Shown in pieces: positions 19,138 to 28,750 of a stretch of DNA of 64,000 nucleotides (position 1 is the first letter of the stretch; every line of letters starts with the position of its first letter). The notes under the pieces are model-generated. The model saw only the letters and a program-made list of their open reading frames with translations. It did not search any database and was not told where the DNA came from. The DNA lies in the NCBI RefSeq assembly GCF_900112775.1, contig NZ_FOYZ01000017.1:23039-87038 (forward strand), written 5' to 3'. Origin of the DNA: Anaeromicropila populeti. GTDB taxonomy: Bacteria; Bacillota; Clostridia; Lachnospirales; Lachnospiraceae. Position numbers and translations under genes: made by a program.

Positions 19138-20028
19138 TTATTTTGGATTTACATGTACCATGCAATGCTTTACTGTAACAAATTCTTTTTCAATTGCATT
19201 GTGTACCTTTTCTGCAATTTGATGTGATTCATTTAATGTCAAATCTCCTTTAGCAGCAATTTCCACATCGACATAAATTTTAGCTCCAAATAGTCTGGTT
19301 TTAATCTCATCAACCCCTTCAACACCCTCTTGTGCAAGAACAACCTCCTGCATTTTATCAATTAATTCCTGTTCACAAGATGCATCTACCATCTTATCTA
19401 CTGCATCCTTAAAAATGTCAAAAGATGCTTTCCCAATAAAGAAACAAATTACGATACTTGCTATGGGATCTAAAACAGGAAATCCCAATCTTGCGCCAAG
19501 AATACCCACAAAAGCTCCTACAGAGGAAAATGCATCTGAACGATGGTGCCAAGCATCTGCCATTAATGCTCCTGAATTAATCTTTTTGGCCGCTGACCTG
19601 GTAAACCAAAACATCCATTCCTTAACTACAATAGAGATTACTGCTGCTACCAGTGCTAATCTTCCTGGAAGCTCTAGTGTCTTAGATGAAAAAATATTCT
19701 GAATTCCGCTTATTCCGATTCCAATGCCTGTAGCAAATAAGATGACTGCCAAAATAATTGATGCAACACATTCCAGTCTTTCATGACCGTACTGATGGTG
19801 AGAATCAGATGCCCGATTCGATACCTTTACTCCTATCATAACAATAAATGTACTAAATACGTCTGATGCTGAATGTACAGCGTCTGAAACCATTGCCCCA
19901 GACCTTGCCCAAATCCCAGCAAACAGCTTTAGCAGCGAAAGAATCAAGTTCACCATAATGGTTACTCCTGACACCTTCATCGCTATCTTTTCATCATTTT
20001 GAAATTCTTTTTCCTTGATTTGTTCCAT
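19138..20028 (-). CDS. Cation diffusion facilitator metal exporter
   Basis: Six membrane helices occupy residues 15-215 and an 80-residue cytoplasmic ferredoxin-like domain follows, the CDF layout. Metal-site motifs are SDAVHSASD in helix 2 and ADAWHHRSDAF in helix 5; a HHQYGHER loop lies between. CDF proteins exchange divalent metal for protons at the cytoplasmic membrane. The NiCo riboswitch in the leader indicates that Co2+ or Ni2+ is the regulating and probably exported ion; the transmembrane motifs alone do not settle specificity. It is monocistronic. Confidence 0.92.
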   Translation of the reverse strand: MEQIKEKEFQNDEKIAMKVSGVTIMVNLILSLLKLFAGIWARSGAMVSDAVHSASDVFSTFIVMIGVKVSNRASDSHHQYGHERLECVASIILAVILFATGIGIGISGIQNIFSSKTLELPGRLALVAAVISIVVKEWMFWFTRSAAKKINSGALMADAWHHRSDAFSSVGAFVGILGARLGFPVLDPIASIVICFFIGKASFDIFKDAVDKMVDASCEQELIDKMQEVVLAQEGVEGVDEIKTRLFGAKIYVDVEIAAKGDLTLNESHQIAEKVHNAIEKEFVTVKHCMVHVNPK

Positions 20029-20093
20029 AAAAATACCTCCAAAAACATTTTATTATTTGGTCTTATGGCACCTGCAATGTTTCTCCGAGGTAT

Positions 20094-20140
20094 AAAAAAA
20101 CACCTGCGGCAGAAGGAATGTAAACTACTGTCCCACAGAT
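20094..20140 (-). terminator. Riboswitch-controlled terminator upstream of the CDF gene
   Basis: The minus strand carries CTTCTGCCGCAGGTG followed by seven T. This arm can pair with ATCTGTGGGACAG, the 3' end of the aptamer, so terminator and aptamer are mutually exclusive. Metal binding should therefore favour read-through. Confidence 0.85.
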
Positions 20141-20218
20141 GTTATATTGGTCATAATCTGCTGCCACCTTTGTGGCCCGGCCTCATAAATGAATCAATTC
20201 ATTCACAGCCTGCTCAGT
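20128..20218 (-). promoter_or_regulatory. NiCo (czcD) riboswitch aptamer
   Basis: The minus-strand leader has the conserved blocks of the NiCo motif in order: ACTGAGCAGG, then GGCCGGGCC, then GGCAGCAGAT, then ATCTGTGGGACAG. The AGAT/ATCT arms close the last helix of the four-way junction. Known members bind Co2+ and Ni2+ cooperatively and switch on CDF exporters, and the gene downstream is such an exporter. Recognised from memory of the consensus rather than a covariance search. Confidence 0.88.
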
Positions 20219-20300
20219 TTGTACTGTAGATTATATGCAGTGCAAAGAGTATATTAATATGATTATATCTTACATCATTGGTTTTGTCAATCTTTTCTAT

Positions 20301-21950
20301 TTATTCTTCATCAAAAAATAATTTCATGTCCTCTTCTACCGATTGAATTCCTGCAATTCCAAAGTTTTCAACCAGGACACTGGTAACATTTGGAGATAAA
20401 AATGCTGGCAACGTTGGTCCTAAATGAATATTTTTAACACCTAGATACAATAGCGACAATAGTACAATTACTGCTTTTTGCTCATACCATGCTATATTAT
20501 ATATAATTGGAAGCTGGTTAACATCTGATAATCCAAATACTTCTTTCAGCTTTAAAGCTATCAGTGCAAGTGAATAGGAATCATTACACTGCCCCGCATC
20601 AAGTACTCTCGGTATACCTCCAATGTCCCCTAACTCAAGCTTATTGTACTTATATTTTGCACAACCCGCAGTTAATATAACAGTATCTTTCGGCAATGCC
20701 TTAGCAAAATCCGTATAATAATTTCTTGATTTTGCTCTTCCATCACACCCAGCCATAACGATAAACTTTTTAATAGCACCTGATTTTACTGCATCCACTA
20801 CTTTATCTGCTAACGCAAATACCTGATTGTGTGCAAATCCTCCAATAATTTCACCTGTTTCTATTTCCACAGGAGGGGCACATCTCTTCGCATGTTCAAT
20901 AATAGCTGAAAAATCTTTTTCTGTTCCTGCCTCTCCTTCTATATGCTTACATCCAGCAAATCCGGCTGCACCAGTAGTATATACACGCTCCTTATAGCTG
21001 TCCTTTGGAGGTACAATACAATTCGTTGTCATAAGGATTGGTCCATGAAAGCTCTCAAACTCTTCTTTCTGCTTCCACCATGCATTTCCATAGTTTCCAA
21101 CAAGATGAGTATATTTTTTTAATTGTGGGTAATAATGAGCTGGCAGCATTTCTGAATGTGTATACACATCAATGCCAGTTCCTTCTGTCTGAATCAATAA
21201 TTGTTCAATATCACTCAAATCATGTCCAGATACTAGAATACCAGGATTTTTTCCTACACCAATATTCACTTTTGTAATCTCTGGATTTCCGTAAGTAGTT
21301 GTATTGGCAGTATCTAATAATGCCATGCCATCCACTCCAGCTTTTCCTGTTTCCAGTGTTAATGCTACTAAATCATCTACTGACAATGAATCATCTAATA
21401 ACTTAGTTAATGTTGACTGCATAAAAATATCCAGTTCTTCCTTATCGTATCCCAATGCGTTGGCATGCTTCAAATATGCTGACAACCCCTTTAATCCATA
21501 GGTAATCAACTCTCTTAATGAACGAATATCCTCATTGGCTGTTGCTAATACCCCAACTTCCTTTGAAGCTGCTTTTTGATCCATCTCTTCCTTTGTGGCT
21601 CCATTCCACACCGCTGCGTCTGATAAATCTTCATTGTCTTTTAATAATTTAATTAAATTATTTTTATACTCCAACGTATCACTGACTCTATTATAAAATA
21701 TATCATTATCGAAATTTGCATTGGTAATAGTTGTAAAAAGATTGAGCGTAATAAAATGATTTATATTTTTTCCAACTTCTTTTCCTTCTGCTCTCAATTT
21801 GCTGGTAACCTGGGATAATCCTTTTGTAACATAAATCAACAAATCCTGTAGTCCAGCAAGTTCTGGGCTTTTTCCACATACTCCTATCTTAGTACATCCC
21901 GTACACCCTGCTGTTTCTTGACATTGATAGCAAAACATATTTTGATTCAT
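20301..21950 (-). CDS. hcp: Hydroxylamine reductase / hybrid-cluster protein
   Basis: The 549-residue product is of usual length. N-terminal cysteines Cys7, Cys10, Cys19 and Cys25 follow the Cx2C-x8-Cx5-C pattern of class I Hcp and hold the simple Fe-S cubane. Hybrid-cluster ligand motifs include [23 protein letters not shown] and GCAKYKY. Hcp reduces NO or hydroxylamine and protects anaerobes from nitrosative stress in the cytosol. It is monocistronic, with no hcr gene beside it, as usual in Clostridia. A CRP/FNR-type palindrome stands in its promoter. Confidence 0.96.
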   Translation of the reverse strand: MNQNMFCYQCQETAGCTGCTKIGVCGKSPELAGLQDLLIYVTKGLSQVTSKLRAEGKEVGKNINHFITLNLFTTITNANFDNDIFYNRVSDTLEYKNNLIKLLKDNEDLSDAAVWNGATKEEMDQKAASKEVGVLATANEDIRSLRELITYGLKGLSAYLKHANALGYDKEELDIFMQSTLTKLLDDSLSVDDLVALTLETGKAGVDGMALLDTANTTTYGNPEITKVNIGVGKNPGILVSGHDLSDIEQLLIQTEGTGIDVYTHSEMLPAHYYPQLKKYTHLVGNYGNAWWKQKEEFESFHGPILMTTNCIVPPKDSYKERVYTTGAAGFAGCKHIEGEAGTEKDFSAIIEHAKRCAPPVEIETGEIIGGFAHNQVFALADKVVDAVKSGAIKKFIVMAGCDGRAKSRNYYTDFAKALPKDTVILTAGCAKYKYNKLELGDIGGIPRVLDAGQCNDSYSLALIALKLKEVFGLSDVNQLPIIYNIAWYEQKAVIVLLSLLYLGVKNIHLGPTLPAFLSPNVTSVLVENFGIAGIQSVEEDMKLFFDEE

Positions 21951-21984
21951 AGTTCATTCTCCTTTTCCTCTTGTTTATGAATCA

Positions 21985-22026
21985 ATCATATAGCAGAACA
22001 AAACACTTTTCCGTAACATATGTTAC
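21985..22026 (-). promoter_or_regulatory. hcp promoter with CRP/FNR-family (HcpR-like) site
   Basis: A perfect 14-base palindrome GTAACATATGTTAC is centred at 22019.5. A TATGAT -10 box at 21985-21990 predicts a start near 21978, placing the palindrome at about -41.5, the classic class II activator position. HcpR and relatives recognise TGTTAC-type half sites upstream of hcp in Clostridia. Both site and spacing are seen; the regulator is inferred. Confidence 0.7.
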
Positions 22027-22056
22027 ATTTTTCTTTTTATTTTAAAAAATGATTGC

Positions 22057-22088
22057 AAAAAAGCCCAATGTTACCATTGGACTTTTTC
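22057..22088 (-). terminator. Terminator of the nine-gene carbohydrate operon
   Basis: AGTCCAATG and CATTGGGCT pair with a 4-base loop and are followed on the minus strand by TTTTTT, right after the last solute-binding-protein gene. Confidence 0.9.
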
Positions 22089-22108
22089 ATAGTTGGAGTC
22101 ATTCTAAT

Positions 22109-23572
22109 TTATTTAAAGAAACCTGTGTTGTCAAGGTCATCTTGTAATTTCTGTTTGCTTGATTCAACTGCCTGTGCAACAGTTTTTTCTTTTGTAACAC
22201 AAATTGGATTGAATATATCTGATCCTAAATCAAAGCTTCCGCCTAAACTGGTCCATAAATCAAGTTTTGGAGTCTCTCCACACTTTAATGCTAAAGCAAT
22301 ATCTTCATCCGTTAAGAAGCAGCTTTCAAACCAGCTTGGATCATCACGGTACTCTGTATCTCCCTGGTGCCAGTTCATAAATTCTTCAAATACCTGATAT
22401 ACTTTTTCTGGTTCACTTACACCGATTGGAATTATATACCAGTTTCCTGAAACTGGAGAATAAATTTTGCTTGCATCTCCACTTGGTCCAGTTGGATAAG
22501 GTACAACACTATATTCAAATGCTAATGGTGCTCCTTCACTAACAGCAGCGTCTGCTTCCTGCTTCAAAGACCATGCCTGTGCAGTCCAGAATAAAGTTTT
22601 TCCAGTTGACCATGACAATAAGTTATCATTCCAGTCATCTGTATTCCAAGGTCTTGCAACTTTGTCTTCATTATATAATTTATTAATGAAGTCAAATACT
22701 TCTGTTGTTTCTTTAGAACTTAATCCTTCTGTACCAGTTGCTGCAATTTCACCGCCATTGTTCATAACAAGACCATTAACTAAATCAGTAAATACACCGC
22801 CATAACCATATGTATCTACATTGCTGTCTCCATCTGTATCCTTTGTTGCAGCTGTTGCTAATTCAGCAAACTTATCCCATGTCCATTCACCATTATTATA
22901 TAATTCCTGTGGATCTTCCAATCCTAAATCCTGAATCATAGTTTTGTTATAACCTAAATAAATTCCGTTTACTGGAAGCCCCTGCTCTGAGAATAAATAA
23001 GTTCCGCCTAACGCTTCCAATGGTTTCATAACTACTTGATCATTGTTAATGTCACAGTGACCAATATCAAGTTTTGATAAGTCCTGTGCTAATCCATTTA
23101 ATACTGCTGGAATACCGAATTGTAAATCTGTTAAATAGATATCACACTCTGGAGTACCAGCTAAAATAGATGTATTAATACTTTCTTTAATACCATCCCA
23201 GCCTAAATTTACAAATTGAATTTTAACATTATATTTTTCTTCAATTCTTCTAACATTATCCAGTTTCATCTGTGCTGTTTCTGTGTTTGTTAAACCTGGA
23301 TCATCTTCGATTGAAGTGTGGTCTGATGTATAAAAATAATCCCACCAAATACCAACCTTAATGGTTCTTCCAGCCATATCAAATGCTGGATACATGTCTG
23401 TTGCTTCCTCTGTTGCTTCTACCTCTGTTTCTGCTGGTTCTGATGCTGAAACCTCTGTAGGAGTCTCTGTCTCCGTTTTGTCACTGTTACTGTCCTTTGA
23501 GCTGCCACATGCTGCTAATGAAAATGCTAATACAAAAGTCAGCATCAAAGCTAAAATTTTTCTCAATTTCAT
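22109..23572 (-). CDS. Carbohydrate ABC transporter solute-binding lipoprotein
   Basis: The start ATG follows GGAGG; an upstream in-frame start reads through it. Residues 1-20 are a lipoprotein signal ending in LAACG, then a Thr/Glu/Ser-rich spacer of about 45 residues tethers the binding domain. The domain (about 60-487) is of the bacterial family 1 extracellular binding-protein type, with the usual hinge region and Trp-rich clefts. It hands a sugar or oligosaccharide to the two permeases encoded directly upstream. It is the last gene of the operon. The ligand is unknown; pectin-derived oligosaccharides are plausible from context. Confidence 0.88.
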   Translation of the reverse strand: MKLRKILALMLTFVLAFSLAACGSSKDSNSDKTETETPTEVSASEPAETEVEATEEATDMYPAFDMAGRTIKVGIWWDYFYTSDHTSIEDDPGLTNTETAQMKLDNVRRIEEKYNVKIQFVNLGWDGIKESINTSILAGTPECDIYLTDLQFGIPAVLNGLAQDLSKLDIGHCDINNDQVVMKPLEALGGTYLFSEQGLPVNGIYLGYNKTMIQDLGLEDPQELYNNGEWTWDKFAELATAATKDTDGDSNVDTYGYGGVFTDLVNGLVMNNGGEIAATGTEGLSSKETTEVFDFINKLYNEDKVARPWNTDDWNDNLLSWSTGKTLFWTAQAWSLKQEADAAVSEGAPLAFEYSVVPYPTGPSGDASKIYSPVSGNWYIIPIGVSEPEKVYQVFEEFMNWHQGDTEYRDDPSWFESCFLTDEDIALALKCGETPKLDLWTSLGGSFDLGSDIFNPICVTKEKTVAQAVESSKQKLQDDLDNTGFFK

Positions 23573-23628
23573 TGAATAACCTCCTCTTATTTCTTTGTTT
23601 TTTATTTTAAGAGGCATGGAAGAATCGC

Positions 23629-24624
23629 TTAGCCAACGATTCCACTACGCTCTACCCCTTCTATAAAATATCTTTGAAGCACAACATATACTACCAGAAT
23701 CGGAATAATAGTCAATACAATTCCGGCATTTAGATATAGCTGAGAAATCATTGGGTCTTTAACTTTATCCACAAATTCTATAGTCGCCTGTACCGTAGAT
23801 ACACTAAGACTCATCAGACTTTTCGCATTCAAAGAAAATAGCTTGCAATAAAACATATCGTTATACTGCCATACCAGCGAAAAAACAGCAACTGTAATCA
23901 CAGCTGGCTTTGCATTTACCAGCATAATTCTAAGATATGTGTAGAAACTGCCAGCTCCATCAATAAATGCTGCCTCCTCAATTTCCTTTGGAAGTCCCCT
24001 GAAAAACTGATTGAAAATATATATATACAATCCTGAACGCAATCCACATCCAAACAAAGTAAGTATATACATTGGTTTCTTAGTTGTCAATAAATTCACT
24101 GCACTTCCCGTAAACAATTCTTTTAACCCAAAAACATCAAAGTTACGAAATTCCATATACAATGGCAGCATAATAGTATGGGTTGGAATTACAATTGTAA
24201 TAATGACACAAGCAAACAATAATTTCTTTAATGGAAAATCGAATCTGGCAAAACCATATCCAACCATTGAACAAATTAAAATCTGCAATCCCATAAGGGT
24301 TATAACATAAATCATAGTGGATGACAATGTCTTTACATAGCTTAAACGTTTGAATACCAGTGAATAATTTTCCAACGTTCCTTTTAACGGTATCAAGTAT
24401 GCACTTGGGTTATATACATCGGTTGATGAAAAAAAGGAATGTGATACAATTGTAATAAGAGGACCTAATATGACAAAGGAAATCCCCAATAATATCAAAA
24501 AGCGCACAAGGGAAAACATAATTTTTTTGCTTTTCGTAATGGCTTTCTTTTTTTCATTTTGAAACTGCGAATTTTCATTTAATTTGGAAAACCGGATTTT
24601 CATATCCATAACTTTTGCCTGCAT
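23629..24624 (-). CDS. Carbohydrate ABC permease, MalG/LplC type
   Basis: Six membrane helices follow a 35-residue cytoplasmic N-terminus. The EAA loop is EIEEAAFIDGAGSFYTYLRI, the contact to the ATPase. The protein pairs with the permease encoded 17 bases upstream. The unusually long charged N-terminus may include unused sequence, since a second ATG occurs seven codons in; the first ATG has GGAGG ten bases away. No ATPase gene is in the operon, so a shared MsmK-like ATPase is expected elsewhere. Confidence 0.9.
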   Translation of the reverse strand: MQAKVMDMKIRFSKLNENSQFQNEKKKAITKSKKIMFSLVRFLILLGISFVILGPLITIVSHSFFSSTDVYNPSAYLIPLKGTLENYSLVFKRLSYVKTLSSTMIYVITLMGLQILICSMVGYGFARFDFPLKKLLFACVIITIVIPTHTIMLPLYMEFRNFDVFGLKELFTGSAVNLLTTKKPMYILTLFGCGLRSGLYIYIFNQFFRGLPKEIEEAAFIDGAGSFYTYLRIMLVNAKPAVITVAVFSLVWQYNDMFYCKLFSLNAKSLMSLSVSTVQATIEFVDKVKDPMISQLYLNAGIVLTIIPILVVYVVLQRYFIEGVERSGIVG

Positions 24625-24641
24625 ATATGCTATCCCTCCTT

Positions 24642-25547
24642 CTAATTATAATAAAATGTCTTTTTCGAAATAATGGCACCAGTTACTACAAGAATGAAAC
24701 AAACCAGCACTGTACTTAGAATACTCATTGCGGAACTTAATCCATAATTATACTGAGTAAATGCCGTATTATATGCTGTTTCTACAACATCGCTTGTAAC
24801 AAAAGAATCTACAATTGTGTATACCACATTGGTTAATATCAGTGGAGATACCATAGGAAATGTAACTTTCCAGAAGGTTTCATATGCCGTAGCACCTTCA
24901 ATTTTCGATACCTCATATAACGCGCCTGGAACTGATTGTAATGCTGCAATAAATATAATAATCTGCACTCCTGATGCCCTGATAATTTCATAAATTCTTG
25001 CTACCAAGTCTGTAATATATCCGATCAGCCCATCTGGAACTCCTAGATCAATAAAAATAGATAAGAAATAGTCCATGTTTACGCCTGCTGCGGAAGCAGC
25101 ATCTCCTACTGCTACTGTTGCCCCTCCTTGCAGAAGAGTACGTGCTGTTTCGATTGCATCATTAATTGCTCCTGCATTCATAATAATGGGAAGGAAAAAA
25201 ATCAAACGCACTAATGTTCTTCCTTTAAAGTTTTGATTTAATAAAATTGCAATAAATAAACTGAAGAAAATAATAGCTACCACATCTACCACAACATCAA
25301 TGAGCGACTGTACTAATATCTGGTTATAAGTTCCATGCTGCAATAAGGCATACTTAAAATTGTCCAGTCCTGTAAAATCTAGATGATAACCTCCTGTTTC
25401 TCCAATCGAAACTTCACTAAGAGAAAACTGTACGGTCAAAATCAAACTCTTCAAGTAATATACAATAAATCCAATAAGCCAAGGGGCTATAAACAGCAGG
25501 CCTGTAATTGCTCTCTTATTTGATAACGTTAATCTTTTCTTTTTCAT
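24642..25547 (-). CDS. Carbohydrate ABC permease, MalF/LplB type
   Basis: The 301-residue protein has six or seven membrane helices. Its EAA loop reads YEVSKIEGATAYETFWKV. A 40-residue outer loop with Ala/Gly-rich sequence between helices 3 and 4 is longer than usual. Its ATG overlaps the stop of the DUF5696 gene by four bases (ATGA), so the two are translationally coupled. It forms a heterodimer with the downstream permease. Confidence 0.9.
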   Translation of the reverse strand: MKKKRLTLSNKRAITGLLFIAPWLIGFIVYYLKSLILTVQFSLSEVSIGETGGYHLDFTGLDNFKYALLQHGTYNQILVQSLIDVVVDVVAIIFFSLFIAILLNQNFKGRTLVRLIFFLPIIMNAGAINDAIETARTLLQGGATVAVGDAASAAGVNMDYFLSIFIDLGVPDGLIGYITDLVARIYEIIRASGVQIIIFIAALQSVPGALYEVSKIEGATAYETFWKVTFPMVSPLILTNVVYTIVDSFVTSDVVETAYNTAFTQYNYGLSSAMSILSTVLVCFILVVTGAIISKKTFYYN

Positions 25548-28117
25548 TCTGCTCCCCCTTTCATCGCATAACCGTTTGCTGATACTAAAACATTATCTAC
25601 TCTCGCATCTTCATTGGTAAGATTTACATAAATAACAATGCCATTATCGTACGTAATTTTACGAACACCCTCTATAATTTCATGTTCGATCATAAAGCTG
25701 TTGGATACCTTAGCCAACACTTCATTTATTGTACTATAAGTACTTGATAAATCCTCCATCCACTCTTCATATTGAGTGGAGTATAAAGATGCCAGTCCAG
25801 AATATTTTATTTTACTGGAGTCCTTATAAGATAATGTGTATCTAGGGGAAGCGCCTGCTTCAATCAGCTTTGCCAATGCTTCTGTTGACTGAAGATTTCC
25901 ATCTAGATTTAATGCTGTTCCGGTATAATTTATACAGCCATGTACAACCATCTGGTAAAACGGAATTTCTTCATCTACAATATAAAATTCGTTATTGGTT
26001 AATGGCATATTAACAATATCATCTACATACGCCAAGGAATAAAAATCCCCGCCATTTACCATAATTTCCTTTCCCGTTTCTTCCAATTGAGCAATGCTGC
26101 TTTGCACTATATACTTTGATTCTTCTCGGTTAATAATCTCTGTTCTCTTTCTATCAGCATGCAGATCATCTGCCATATCCCGCAGACTAATACCTGTAAT
26201 ATCAATCTTGTCAATTTTGTCAGAAAATTTATCCACATAGCGAACTAAAAATTTAGGTGATAACGCATCATTCAACGTTTCCATATATCCACCAACGGAA
26301 CTAACCTGACTCATTGTTACTGGATTTTTCCGACCTCCTGTAACGATGGAACCTGCATAATATCTAGAACTTTCCATTTTGTAATTAAATCGTTTTGAAG
26401 AAAAACTGACTCTTTGGAATGCCACATCACCAAACAATGCTCCACCTTGTTCCTCTAGTTTCTGTGATAAACTTTCCAAATCCTTTTTCCCACCTAGCTT
26501 ACTAATTACTTTAATCTTATCTGGCACATCGTGGTAATACCCTCTGTTAAACCATCCTAAATAATTCATTTTAATATTACTTATATTTTCATCATTTAAT
26601 GCATCTACTATTTCCCCTGCTTCATCAAACGTAGTCAGTGGGTAAGATGCATAATATGGAATTCCCAAAACATCTGCCTGCTGCTGAACGCCGCCCACAA
26701 CATCCACATACAATGGTATACTGCTGGATTCCTCCAGTTTGGTTAACGTTCCCTCGATTAGCAATTCATTACGAAAATAATTAGCCATTCCTGAATAACT
26801 TGCTTCGTCTGTATCTAAAAATGCGTACTGAATCGTCAAATTTAATTTATAAAAATTCTTTTCCGCAATTGGCATATCGGCTCCAGCACCAGTTGCCCCA
26901 AACATAGAAGCAACATCTGACCCCCTTATTACGAAAGTAGGATACACATAATTGTAACTGTTTAATTTTCCAGAAACATCAGCAGTAATAGACGCAACTG
27001 ACTCACCAGAAGTAATTCGGGCAAATATGGCATTATTCTCTTTCTTGATACCATAAATAGGAAGTCTTATTTTTTCTGTATTTTCTACCGAAACTAAAGA
27101 CTGCGACACAATATCCATTCCATATACATACGCATTATATTGCTCCGTCTTTTTTCCATTATTAAAATTAATCAAGGAACCTGAACCATTTGGAACAAAC
27201 ATATATCCTTCTTCATCAGAAGCTCCTGCACCAAAATAACTTAAAACCTTCATGGCTGCTATTTGTGCATTCCCAGTTTCCTTCACTTTTTCTGTTGGAA
27301 TGTTCACTTCCAGCTTATCGTCAATCAAACGATACTCCAGCGGAATGGTAAATGTAACCTTTTCCTTAACTTCCTGTCCAGAAGCTGCTGCTGCATCTTC
27401 ATCACAGTCTTCCTGAGTATAACCGGCTTCTTCAAAAATAGCCTTTAGTTTCTTCATACCCACCTTAGAAGCTCTTGTTCCTTTTGCCAGTTCTAGAAAA
27501 CCTTCTTTATCCTTCATATCCTGATAGCTGGCTTTTACGGTTCTTGCCTGTTTTTCTGTAACATGATCCAACACTAAAGTAGTTAATCTTTCCTGAGAAA
27601 TAACTGGTGGTACAATCCCCAGTTCATTTTCCAAGTCTCCCAGTAAATAAGTAAAACGAATGCCATTTTCAATTCTTTCAATTGTAAACTGGTTTTTTAG
27701 AATACTTTTTTCATAATTATTCATAGAAGCCAGCGTTAAACCTGAGTCAAAATAATCTACAACAATCTGTGAACCCAGCAGATTCTTATTTACACCAGTG
27801 GCAATCTCATCTGATTCCCGATCAACTGGATTAGAATACGTAATCTGACCATTTCTTTTATCATAAACAGCCACCTCTGTTGTTTCCAAATTAGCATATA
27901 GCATCAATGTGTCATTTTCTGCTACTAGATCCATTCCCTGTACATAGTGGGCAGAATCCTGTAAAGCAACAAATTCTGTTCCCTCCTCATACGAATAATT
28001 CACTAATAATTTTTTATAATCATCAAACAGATAGAAATGAAATGCTAAGTATGCTACATAGGTCCCAACTAATACAAGGGCTGTCAAAATTACTGGCAAT
28101 AAATATTTCTTTTTCAT
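25544..28117 (-). CDS. DUF5696 membrane-anchored protein of carbohydrate-uptake operons
   Basis: One N-terminal membrane helix (residues 5-27) is followed by about 830 extracellular residues. N-terminal motifs such as YDKRNGQITYSNP and the overall order match DUF5696 proteins, which occur in Paenibacillus and Clostridia next to LplABC-like transporters. The central to C-terminal part has the alternation expected of a TIM-barrel-like fold (IDKIDITGISLRDMADDL, MVNGGDFYSLAYVDD), so a glycosidase-like or sugar-binding role is possible. No catalytic pair is assigned. Coupled by overlap to the permease downstream. Confidence 0.85.
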   Translation of the reverse strand: MKKKYLLPVILTALVLVGTYVAYLAFHFYLFDDYKKLLVNYSYEEGTEFVALQDSAHYVQGMDLVAENDTLMLYANLETTEVAVYDKRNGQITYSNPVDRESDEIATGVNKNLLGSQIVVDYFDSGLTLASMNNYEKSILKNQFTIERIENGIRFTYLLGDLENELGIVPPVISQERLTTLVLDHVTEKQARTVKASYQDMKDKEGFLELAKGTRASKVGMKKLKAIFEEAGYTQEDCDEDAAAASGQEVKEKVTFTIPLEYRLIDDKLEVNIPTEKVKETGNAQIAAMKVLSYFGAGASDEEGYMFVPNGSGSLINFNNGKKTEQYNAYVYGMDIVSQSLVSVENTEKIRLPIYGIKKENNAIFARITSGESVASITADVSGKLNSYNYVYPTFVIRGSDVASMFGATGAGADMPIAEKNFYKLNLTIQYAFLDTDEASYSGMANYFRNELLIEGTLTKLEESSSIPLYVDVVGGVQQQADVLGIPYYASYPLTTFDEAGEIVDALNDENISNIKMNYLGWFNRGYYHDVPDKIKVISKLGGKKDLESLSQKLEEQGGALFGDVAFQRVSFSSKRFNYKMESSRYYAGSIVTGGRKNPVTMSQVSSVGGYMETLNDALSPKFLVRYVDKFSDKIDKIDITGISLRDMADDLHADRKRTEIINREESKYIVQSSIAQLEETGKEIMVNGGDFYSLAYVDDIVNMPLTNNEFYIVDEEIPFYQMVVHGCINYTGTALNLDGNLQSTEALAKLIEAGASPRYTLSYKDSSKIKYSGLASLYSTQYEEWMEDLSSTYSTINEVLAKVSNSFMIEHEIIEGVRKITYDNGIVIYVNLTNEDARVDNVLVSANGYAMKGGAE

Positions 28118-28129
28118 AACATAGCCCCC

Positions 28130-28750
28130 CTAAATTCGAAATAGTATTTCTGTATAAATACTTTCTAAAAACAAGTAAACCTGTTGTACTAACGATAAAA
28201 GCAGCGATAACAGAAATATAATAACAAGCATCGAGACACATGTTAAGCATAAAGTAATCATTGTTTTTCCAATAGTAAAATTATGAATTGTCATTACCCC
28301 TATCAGCAGTAAAATAACAAACCAGCCAATTGATACAAACAATAACAAATAATAAAATGCTTCTTCGCCACTTGCAATAAACTGTGAAATCAAAGTAGCT
28401 GGAAGAAAGGTCAAAACCATAGGTGTCATAGAGTATCCCGTAATAGTCAGGATATCTTTAAACCTTCCTTCTCCTTCCATCAAGCAGGTAATCGACCAGT
28501 TTGCTGTCGAAAACAATAATACAAATGCAAAAATTGCAATCACTTCCGTAACTGTATTAACAGTTCTGGGATTAATGTCATTTACAACAAAACCTGCATA
28601 CTGGCGATTAAGTGAAAAAGAAAGACCAAACAGTAATATCAAAATTAATGCTAGTAGTACACTGCCCTGTTCACGATGTCTCACTTCATAAAAACCATCA
28701 AATGGATGGGATACCACATGGAAAAGGTATTTTATCTTTTTCTTATTCAT
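28130..28750 (-). CDS. Yip1-like five-helix membrane protein
   Basis: The 206-residue protein has a short cytosolic N-terminus with HPFDGFYEVRHREQGS and then five membrane helices, the pattern of bacterial Yip1-family proteins. In this type of operon it always stands between NHL-repeat and DUF5696 genes, which suggests a membrane scaffold for the uptake complex. It overlaps the NHL gene by eight bases. Biochemical role unknown. Confidence 0.75.
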   Translation of the reverse strand: MNKKKIKYLFHVVSHPFDGFYEVRHREQGSVLLALILILLFGLSFSLNRQYAGFVVNDINPRTVNTVTEVIAIFAFVLLFSTANWSITCLMEGEGRFKDILTITGYSMTPMVLTFLPATLISQFIASGEEAFYYLLLFVSIGWFVILLLIGVMTIHNFTIGKTMITLCLTCVSMLVIIFLLSLLLSLVQQVYLFLESIYTEILFRI

